The position numbers and the translations under genes were made by a program. The notes below the pieces were generated by a model, which was not told where the DNA came from, made no database searches, and saw only the letters and a list, made by a program, of their open reading frames with translations. Below, in pieces: positions 42,435-50,900 of a stretch of 64,000 bases of DNA. The first letter of the stretch is position 1. The number at the start of each line of letters is the position of its first letter. This DNA is from Hormiphora californensis (Eukaryota > Ctenophora > Tentaculata > Cydippida > Pleurobrachiidae), in NCBI GenBank assembly GCA_020137815.1, contig CM035351.1, positions 742,065 through 806,064 of the forward strand, in the 5' to 3' direction.

Positions 42435-43219
42435 GTTTACTGCAGCCTTTTACTGCAGCCTTTTACTGCAGCCTTTTACTGCAGCCTTTTACTGCAGCCT
42501 TTTACTGCAGCCTTTTACTGCAGCCTTTTACTGCAGCCTTTTACTGCAGCCTTTTACTGCAGCCTTTTACTGCAGCCTTTTACTGCAGCCTTTTACTGCA
42601 GCCTTTTACTGCAGCCTTTTTCTGCAGCCTTTTACTGGGAGCGAAGTTCTACTCACCTGCCGATGTAACCGACTATACGGGAGTGGCTGAGTATGTGGCA
42701 GGTCTACCTGGACTAGATGGTCTGGTGAATAACGCAGGTACAACTGTAATGGCCCCCTTCCTGGATCTCACACCCTCTGATTATGACACAGTGCTCAATA
42801 CCAATCTCAAGGGGGCATACTTTGTAGCCCAGGCAGTAGCACGGAACATGGTTCAACACAGCAGGAAGGGTAGCATTGTAAATGTGTCTAGTCAGGCATC
42901 CCAAGTCGCACTCTCAGGGCACACTCTGTACGGGATGTCCAAGGCAGGTCTGGATAATCTCACGAAAAACATGGCATTAGAATTAGGGCAGCATGGTATT
43001 AGAGTTAACAGTGTGAACCCCACCGTGGTCATGACGGACCTGGCTAGGGAACACTGGGGTAAACCCGAGAACGGGGCACCCATGTTGGCTAGGATTCCCT
43101 TGGGACGGTTCGCAGAGTTGGATGATGTCGTGGGTCCTGTTCTCTTTCTGTTGAGTGATCAGAGTGCTATGGTGAACGCTAGTTGCCTCCCTATTGAGGG
43201 AGGATTTCTAGCGACGTGA
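38988..43219 (+). CDS. DCXR: DCXR-like short-chain dehydrogenase (L-xylulose/dicarbonyl reductase), coding sequence split by a transposon
   Basis: Coding halves are 38988-39169 and 42670-43219. The first holds the NADP-binding TGGGAGIGRAVA motif. The second holds LVNNAG, the catalytic Ser region (VNVSSQAS) and YGMSKAGLDNLTK with the catalytic Tyr and Lys, and ends in the DCXR-like PIEGGF. DCXR reduces L-xylulose and alpha-dicarbonyls with NADPH. Removing the intervening 3.5 kb and one copy of the 8-bp duplication GATGTAAC rejoins the halves in frame (KCLDVTDYTGVAEYV) at family length, so the ancestral exon was continuous. Whether the gene still works depends on the element being spliced out. 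Confidence 0.85.
39576..40280 (+). mobile_element. C-terminal fragment of a LINE-type protein inside the transposon
   Basis: A 234-codon frame with VAKLRLSAHDLLIETGRYTG, a CRYC...H...C zinc-binding motif and DETHALFDCPEYEELR. This is the usual tail of non-LTR retrotransposon ORF2 proteins. There is no RT core upstream, so it is 5'-truncated. It is followed by GT-rich low-complexity DNA (about 40380-40735). Confidence 0.65.
40815..41732 (-). CDS. Unrecognised proline-rich protein with a zinc-knuckle-like motif, inside the transposon
   Basis: A 305-codon frame from ATG 41732. Seen: ICNLCGEGRHQIQACP (CCHC-like spacing), ICACREVSKTVTYLP, a central P/S/T-rich region with two HPGPSDQ-type repeats, a basic patch RRRKGGRKRTTK, and a C-terminal helical segment rich in M, Q and R. 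I do not recognise a family. The CCHC-like motif and the location inside a mobile element suggest a gag-like or element-associated nucleic-acid-binding protein. The reading frame is intact, which argues for recent function. Confidence 0.5.
   Translation of the reverse strand: MPLLRSHHPVPEQSIPALPPNDKSTMTVRHGIPKSRVLLDICNLCGEGRHQIQACPRNDATPLTILRRFDICACREVSKTVTYLPGNIQRILTEKFLCDHHLPKQTAQQQSSDSEQQQPTILDLDDQPLPDPNPAGSNSSPATPPLPHLPCNSSPTTPPLPPPPPYPEEDTIVEEDYIPPPPPLHHLPLDLELDQHPGPSDQHPGPSGPIRRRKGGRKRTTKSAEEITEKYQLIMTQMRMGQSLKDALPSSGMVYNSGQWRKFRVTAEVLIVAPHTMEELFLSGTWTEISKHAATVAKRADISLV
41805..42340. repeat. Two adjoining tandem-repeat arrays within the transposon
   Basis: The first array (about 41805-42040) repeats 'cgttaatcggtcctacccag ... 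gagacgtgacaagctacatg' about three times with a period of 80-100 bp. The second (about 42060-42340) repeats 'cgtatccaactaaactaaag ... ccctcccctaatgatagtg' about four times with a period of about 70-80 bp. Confidence 0.7.
42345..42432. repeat. GA microsatellite
   Basis: About 88 bp of (GA)n next to the right-arm minisatellite of the transposon. Confidence 0.95.
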
Positions 43220-43538
43220 TCTAATGTGCCGAACAGTGTGAGTTACACAAGACCTGATCTAATCTCGGGTGTTTTATTTGTAGATTAAGTGAACTATTGA
43301 GGGTAATTCCTGTGTGTATATGTTGAAGTTGGGAGTTTTTTATTTGAGAGTTTAATTAATTTCACTGTCATTTTTCAATCTGCAGCCGTTTATTAATTAG
43401 TCCTTATCTCGCTTGATAAAGCGTGAAAGCCAAAGCTTGTCCTTTGGAATGTATTCCCAACTCCATTTAATTACCAACTCCATTATCATTACAAGTTACC
43501 ATAACCCCATATTCCCCCTCTTATTATAGGACTGCAGG
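43220..43538. other. Intergenic region between the DCXR-like gene and VMP1
   Basis: AT-rich. A possible splice acceptor (TTATTATAG at about 43522-43530) lies just before the VMP1 start, so an upstream VMP1 5' exon could exist. No other feature is seen. Confidence 0.4.
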
Positions 43539-44633
43539 ATGGAAAGAGAGAGTCTAGTGATATGGCGGAGTCCTGTTCAGACCCTATACTACTGTACAAT
43601 GCAGCTCGGATGTGAACTAATCCGAGCCATCAAGTTTGTTCTATCCAACATTGCAAGGTTCCTCCTCCTTCTGGTACTCTGTGGTTTGGTAGCAGCCTCA
43701 TTCCATCTTGAGGGGCCCCACACCCCCTACACTGAGGTCCTGTCCTCCAAATTCAGCTGGTGTCTTTACTGGGTGGGTCTAGGTGTTCTATCTAGTGTGG
43801 GTCTGGGTACTGGTCTCCATACCTTCCTACTATACCTTGGACCCCATATAGCCAGTGTTACTATGGCTGCCTGGGAGTGTGGGAGTGTGGACTTCCCTGA
43901 ACCTCCCTACCCTGAACAGATCACTTGTGGAACAGGACCAGCTACCACTATCGATCTCTGGACTATTGTAACCAAGGTCCGGCTAGAAGCGTTCATGTGG
44001 GGTGCTGGTACTGCCCTAGGGGAGCTTCCTCCGTATTTCATGGCCCGAGCTGCCCGGCTTAGTGGCCAGAAAGTTGAGGATGAGGATTTTAATGAGCTGG
44101 ATGAGCTGAAAGGGAAGAATGATTTAGATATCTGGTCACGTGCCAAGCTGGCCATGCATACTCTGGTACAGAAGGCTGGGTTTATTGGCATTCTACTGTG
44201 TGCCAGTATTCCCAACCCTCTCTTTGATCTGGCTGGTCTGACTTGTGGTCACTTCCTAGTCCCCTTCACCACCTTCTTTGGAGCCACACTGATAGGGAAG
44301 GCAGTTGTCAAAATGCACATCCAGATGTTGTTTGTAGTCTTTATCTTCTCAAAACATCACCTTGAAGCCCTGGAGACCCTAATTTCCAGTATCCCAGAGA
44401 TCGGTCCTGCAATTCATGCCCCATTTGTGGAATTCATGGATAAACAGAAGGCAAAGTTGAGGAGTGGTGGAAAGCAGGGTGGTGGAGGTGGCTCAGAGAG
44501 TGTTCTGTCAAAGTGTTTTGAGGTGTTTGTTATAGGGATGATCCTGTATTTTGTAGTATCTCTTGTCAACTCTCTCGCTCAGCAGTACTATAAAGATAAT
44601 GTGGAGGGACAGAAGGCTAAAAAGGCAAAGTGA
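43539..44633 (+). CDS. VMP1: Vacuole membrane protein 1 (ER scramblase of autophagy)
   Basis: A 364-codon single exon. It carries multiple membrane segments and the family signatures GLGILSSVGLGTGLHT-like (here GLGVLSSVGLGTGLHTFLLY), NFPEPPYP-like (DFPEPPYPEQI), GELPPYFMARAARLSG, ASIPNPLFDLAG and LIGKAVVKMHIQ, and it ends KKAK, which resembles an ER-retrieval signal. VMP1 scrambles phospholipids in the ER and is needed for autophagosome and lipoprotein formation. The N-terminus is about 40 residues shorter than in vertebrates. An upstream exon is possible because an AG acceptor precedes the ATG. Confidence 0.95.
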   Translation: MERESLVIWRSPVQTLYYCTMQLGCELIRAIKFVLSNIARFLLLLVLCGLVAASFHLEGPHTPYTEVLSSKFSWCLYWVGLGVLSSVGLGTGLHTFLLYLGPHIASVTMAAWECGSVDFPEPPYPEQITCGTGPATTIDLWTIVTKVRLEAFMWGAGTALGELPPYFMARAARLSGQKVEDEDFNELDELKGKNDLDIWSRAKLAMHTLVQKAGFIGILLCASIPNPLFDLAGLTCGHFLVPFTTFFGATLIGKAVVKMHIQMLFVVFIFSKHHLEALETLISSIPEIGPAIHAPFVEFMDKQKAKLRSGGKQGGGGGSESVLSKCFEVFVIGMILYFVVSLVNSLAQQYYKDNVEGQKAKKAK

Positions 44634-44916
44634 CTCAGAATTAAAGTTGTGTAGCTCAGGAAAGTGCTATATATTGACCTATTATCTATCTTTTTCTTTC
44701 TCGTTTTGTTTGGCAGTAATGATAATGAATCAGGGGTTGTCCCCTGTAATGTATGATGATAATGTTTGATTTCGGGTTTCTTTTTCAACGGATGATTAAG
44801 TATAATTAACCGATTATATGGCGTGCAGATAGATTTGTGTAGTTTCTCTCTCTGTGTGTGACCCCCAATATAATGATATAATCACCCTGTTATTATAGGT
44901 GTCACCTGTGGGTGAA

Positions 44917-47900
44917 ATGAAAAATGTGGAGCAGATGGTTATTGGTACACACGAGAGCGGACGATCTATGTCGTTCAAGAAATTCGTGAAAGATATAGCA
45001 GACTCTAAAACAAAATATGTAAGTCATTAAAATCCATTACTTTCCCTCTCTTTTCTCCTAAAATAGCCCTTAAACGCTCCCTCTCTGGAATTTCAGGAAG
45101 AATCACTAGTGATGGAGGGGGAGATCGAGACACTGAAACGGGACATCAAAGGTGGCTACGCTTCGAACGTAAGGAGCGCGCGCAGTTGCACATGTGTTGA
45201 AAGTAGTAGTTGTCAGCGTGGGAAGAGACACAACGCGCACTGGCAACACACTGCCCAAGTAGCTATCAGTGTCTGCTATGTTCAACTCACAATGTCAATG
45301 ATGTTAGCTGCAGACCGCTATTGTGATATACCCTACCCTTGTGTGTACTGTGTGTGTCCTCTGTGAATAGTACCAAGTCATTCGTCTCCATTTCTCTAAC
45401 CAAGTTAAACACGACCCCCCCCCCCCTCTCCAGCTCCCTAACATGTCTCTCTCTCCCTAACATGTCTCCCTCCCCACAGTCGATACAGCACGAGAGACTA
45501 GTCAAGTTAATCTACATACACATGCTGGGATATGACGCTACTTTTGGGGTCATTGAAACTATAAAGTTCGCACAACAATCAAGTCTCTTTTATAAACGTG
45601 TTGGTAGGTGTGCCACGTCGAGTCGCCTGACACTGTGAGTTGTAACTGCCCACGTGTTACACTGTGACACGTGGGCAGCTACACATGTCACTTTTACAAG
45701 TATAATAAGGGAATTTTAGCTAAATAAGGGCCGAAACTAGGGAAAAATTTGTAACAAGCTAATTCCTTCACCAATTGGTCCCTATGGGTCCCTAGAATCA
45801 CCAAAAAAAAATCACAAGAAATCCGCGATGGCGAAGTTGGGTTTTTGGACCACGCCCTTTTACCTGTATTTTCAGTCATATGGTCAAAAAATAAATTCTC
45901 TTAGAATAGGAGTAGAGAAGAAAATAAGGACACTAAATTGTGTAGCGTCCTCGCATTAGTGGGGGTAGACGCCCATGAAAAGTCTCTATCTCATTTGGTT
46001 AATTAGATAATTGGATAATTAGATATGCGCATAGCCGTTTTTGGCCATATGGCTATAGCCACTTAGGAATGGTTTAGAGACTTTTCACTGGTGCCATTTT
46101 GTAGGCAATGGCCAAGTTATGGGGGGTCGACGTCGGACTTTTAAGCTCTATCTCCAACCGTTTAGCCGTTATTTGGCTTTAAAGATGCTCAAAATCGGGC
46201 TTTTTACCGTTTTTTGCTCATTTTGAACGGTTGGAGATAGAGCTTAAAAGTCCGACGTCGACCCCCCATAACTTGGCCATTGCCTACAAAATGGCACCAG
46301 TGAAAAGTCTCTAAACCATTCCTAAGTGGCTATAGCCATATGGCCAAAAACGGCTATGCGCATATCTAATTATCCAATTATCTAATTAACCAAATGAGAT
46401 AGAGACTTTTCATGGGCGTCTACTAGGGTGTGCTATTTCAAATTTTTTTCGACTAGGCCATTCAGTATCTAGCTAATGTGAAACTATGGACGATTCTCTA
46501 TCACATCAGCAAAACAGAATCGAGATAGTGTTTGTCAGTTACGTTGGCATCGCGATTTAAAAAGTGTAGTTTTTAACCGAAAAATGGTAAAAACAGGGAA
46601 ATATGTGTGGTTTTCACCAGTTTTTGACATGTTCTTGATATCAACTTTTTATGTTCAGGATCGTGTTCAGCACCTCGAAACTGACAAGAATTGATATGTA
46701 TCATTAAATGATGCTAAAGTTCATTTTTGACCTAAAAATGTTCATTTTTGACAAAAAATGTTCATTTTTGACAAAAAATGTTCATTTTGGACATGTTCTT
46801 AAATTTTGAGAGCTTTTTCATGAACGGGATCGTGTTCCGCAGGCCAAAATTAGTCGATTACAACCGAAATTTGCTTTCCACCAAGAAAAAACTTAAAAAA
46901 ATTAAAATTCGTCCCCACGATTCTGCAAGTTGGTAAAATTAGCAAGAAAAAAAAGGGAGAAAAAATTTTATTTTTGTTCATAAAGTGGATATCTGAAGAC
47001 TCAAACTGAAAGTAACAGTTGTATAAGTTGTCACGAGACGATTTATATGTGTGTTTTGTTCGAAATCACGCCCTAAAACAGACTTTTTGAAATGAATATG
47101 CCCATATATGGGCATAGCTCGTGCCAACGTAATTGGGCCATGGTAGAGCCAAAACTTTGTGATAAAATGTTTTAGAATGATCGTAGGAGCTCATTTAACC
47201 CGATACCAAGTGAAATTTTGAATTAAATTAGGCATTTGAAAAAATAGCACACCCTAGCGTCTACCCCCACTAATGCGAGGACGCTACACACTTCAGTGTC
47301 TTTATTTTCTTCTCTACTCCTATTCTAAGAGAATTTATTTTTTGACCATATGACTGAAAATACAGGTAAAAGGGCGTGGTCCAAAAACCCAACTTCGCCA
47401 TCGCGGATTTCTTGTGATTTTTTTTTGGTGATTCTAGGGACCCATAGGGACCAATTGGTGAAGGAATTAGCTTGTTACAAATTTTTCCCTAGTTCAAAGC
47501 TAATATTCCCTAATTAGTAGTGAGATTCTACTCAGTGTCTAAACAAGTACTCCACACACTCATACCCTACATCACAAGTACCCCAAATAACAATGTTTTC
47601 AGGGTATTTAGTTGCGTCACTACTGTTGAACGCAGGGAAGCAGGAGGCGCTTCTTCTATGCTGCACCCTAACCAAGGTATAACTTGGTAGATCGGGTGGG
47701 GTTTGTTATGTTCTAACCAAGGTATAACTTGGTAGTTCGGGCGGGGTTTGTTATGTTCTAACCCATCTCGCGGAGGTGGTGTAGGTGGGGTTTAGTTATT
47801 AATCAGCCCTATATATTTTCTGAATTAACCCACCCTAACAATCAAACCCCCCCCCCCCCAAGGATTTGAACTCGGACAGTGTTGTTGAGCAGAGCATGGC

Positions 47901-50900
47901 TCTAACTGTTATCTGCCAGTTAATGGGCAATGAAACAGTATCTATATTTCTTCCTATGATCGTCAGAAAACTTGCCCATCCCAAGTAAGTATCTGAGGGT
48001 GTGTGTGATCGGTTTATTTTGTTAATTCAGTATTCTTAAAACTCATTGGTTCGAAAATGGTAAACAGTAAAATTTTATTTTATAATGTTTCAGTTTCTTG
48101 AAAGGTCCAGGAAGAAGGTGTTTTGACATCCGTGTTGTTGTCATTAGCTGCATTAGCCGCATCATGGTTTCCTCGTTTAGGGTCCTGTTTCCTAGGGCTC
48201 CCCTATCAAACGCTTGTAGGGTAACTCCTATTCTTTTAGAAGTCTCGAAGCCTCTGCATTTCAGGAAAAGTTGTACCGCATTTTTTCCCTGCCCGGGTGA
48301 TCTTTTTAGCACGCACGTGCTAAAAAGATCATTCAGGGTTTAGAAATCAGCAGATTGTGTAGTTAACTAAAAGTGTCCGTCCGTCCGTCCGTCACGGACA
48401 ACGCCTAACAACAAGTCTGCTCCTTCATAAAACTTTCATCTCACGCTTCGTTGATTCAACAAAGGAAATGATTAACACACATTGTGGCGCGCAATTACTC
48501 GCTGATAGCACTTCCCACTATCACCTGAAATCACTTTGGGCGCCCTACAGCCATGTTATGAAGTGGTAAAACGTATTCCAAGCATGAAACTACTGTCACA
48601 ACTCACACTATACTAGTGACTCGAGTTGAGATGCGGTTAAAGTTGAAGCACTTGGTAATCAACTGGGGTCTCCTAAGCAACTGCCTTGGTTGCCATAGCA
48701 ACTGTCTTGGTTATCATAGCAACGGCTTTGGTTACCATAGCAACTGCTTTGGTTACCATAGCAGCTTACCTAGTTACCTTAGTAACCAACATTGCATCAG
48801 CCAAAAAATGCTCTTTGGGCACAAAATTCATCAGGAAATCCAGTTTTTAAGCTTATTCATCAATTTTAAATCCATTTGTGGCAGGGAAACACCGCATTAT
48901 GAATACATAATGCAATAATTCTTGTTGCTTGTCATCCTGTCGGCAGGTGCAGTGCGACGGAAATGGATTCCTTCCAGGTCCGCAATCCTGTAGCAGGTTT
49001 GCCTCGTCAGTAGTTCAGTTCGGAGGGCAAACCGTTCATTGTCAGTGCCTCCGCTACGTTCTCTGTTTTCTGCGAGTTTTCCTCTTCGCAGATAATCGTC
49101 AATCCGATCAAGATTTCGTGGTGCACCTGTTGTTGAAGGGTGGCGCAATCAAAAACTTGAGTTCTGGCATCCCAGAGTTTTCGGGGGCTAAACTCTATGT
49201 GTTCGGCGCCCTTGTTGGGAGTGCAAAGTTCATGTGGTATCCTCTGGTATTGTGAGGGATGGCTAGGGATTCCAGCGCAGTGTTTATCTCCCTAGTGTTG
49301 GCTTCCCTCAGTCGTCTTGGTAGTCGCTGTTGCTGCCTTTGTTGCTGCTGCTCTTGCCGATGTTGCTGGTTTCTCCATTGAAGAAAAAGTTCATACTCCG
49401 GATCCCGTATGTTGCTATTCCCTTGATCCTGTGCAACACCATCTCCACTGGTGTTCCTCCTCTCAGTAGCATCCTCTCCACTGGTGTTCCTCCTCTCAGT
49501 AGCTTCATCTCCCCTGTTGGCCATCCTCTCGGCAGCTCCATCTCCACTGTCGCTGTTGTTGTTGCTCCTGCTGACGTTGTTGTTGCTTCCTCCATTGTAT
49601 TATGAAGAGCTCATATCCCGTATCAGGCTCCACTTGTTGTAACGGGTTTCGATACGAGAACGACAAGAGAGATGGTGTGCGGAACCGAAGCTCCTGAACT
49701 CAATTTTAGTCAACCATAAATACCAAATCACTAGACTAAACAATATCTTTAAACAACATGTTAAACATGTATACAGCTGATGCTGACGTGGGAACTCAGT
49801 TGTATCATATAGTATAACATTCACTTTCCTCCCAGAGAGATAATCAGGAAGAAAGCAGTTGATGTCATGTACCAGTTTCTATGTGAGATGCCTGACCAGC
49901 GACATGATGCCCACTATCAAAAGGCGCTCTGTGATCCTGATGCGGGGGTGATGGTGTCTGCCCTTCCCATCTACCTTAAACTTACCAGGGTTAGTGTGAA
50001 CAGGAACTACAATGTCCATAAAATAGGATGGAAAAAGTTGCCAAAAAGCCCAAAAGTTTAACATCAACAATCCTTTGTTTATGACATCACATTTCCCCCA
50101 GGAGTTCCCCAAGGAGTATGTTCACATGACGAAGCCCTTCACTGATATCTTGACACAGATAGTGGAGGGACGACTACACAATAGTTTTAATTATCATACC
50201 TTCCCTGCTCCCTGGGCTCAGATCTACCTGCTTCAGATATTGGAAAACGTGGGGAGAAACAATCAGGAGTAGGTTATGAATTGTATAGTTCCCATAGTTG
50301 TCCCATCCCCGTATCGGTAATACTTCATTGGAACACGTGTTGCTATTTGAATTTCAAGCATCGCCTAGAAAACTGCTACCTCTTCCAGAGTCAGTAAGGG
50401 AATGGGTGAGGTTCTAACACCTCCCCCCCCCCTTCAGAGTTAGTAAAGGTATGGGTGAGGTGTTGCACATGGTGGTTGCTAGGGCCAGTGGCACCATGAC
50501 AACGCCCCAAGCCAGCGATGCTGCCACTGCTGTCCTCTACCAAGTGTGCCTCACCATCCTATCAATATACCCTGACCAGGACCTGATACACCTCGTGACA
50601 CGCAAAATAGATGGTAAGATAAACACAGTGCCACTATATTGTTGAGACTCCCTCACACCATGTCGATTGGTATGAAAAGCTACCATATAGTTTTCAAGAC
50701 CATGTGTAAAAACTTGTCTTGTTCAGACAGTGTAGAATCTAAACACCCCCTTGCCCTGCAGAGTTTGTTAACAGTTCCAGTAACAAGGTCCACCTTGGCC
50801 TCCAGCTCCTGGAACGACTCTCCCAGACCCAGCCTCAGGTGACGGCAGCCCGGTTTCTGGACCAAGTCTACACCCTGACCCAACACACCTGCCCCATGGT

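Larger units (their letters stand above)
39170..42661. mobile_element. 3.5-kb transposon with minisatellite terminal inverted repeats inside the DCXR exon
   Basis: The left end GGCAGGTGAGTAGAACTTCG is exactly inverted at the right end. Further in, both arms are tandem arrays of a 13-bp unit (CAGTAAAAGGCTG, left to about 39363; reverse complement, right from about 42434). An 8-bp direct repeat GATGTAAC flanks it at 39162-39169 and 42662-42669. The interior holds a LINE-like tail (39576-40280), an unknown zinc-knuckle frame (40815-41732), tandem repeats and a GA tract. No transposase is recognised. The 8-bp duplication would fit hAT-, P- or Merlin-type elements. Confidence 0.9.

Noticed and set aside
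49600-49660. An LTR and primer-binding site next to the gag-like fragments
   Set aside because: A possible tRNA-complementary stretch exists, but I find no matching second LTR, so I did not call a full LTR retrotransposon.
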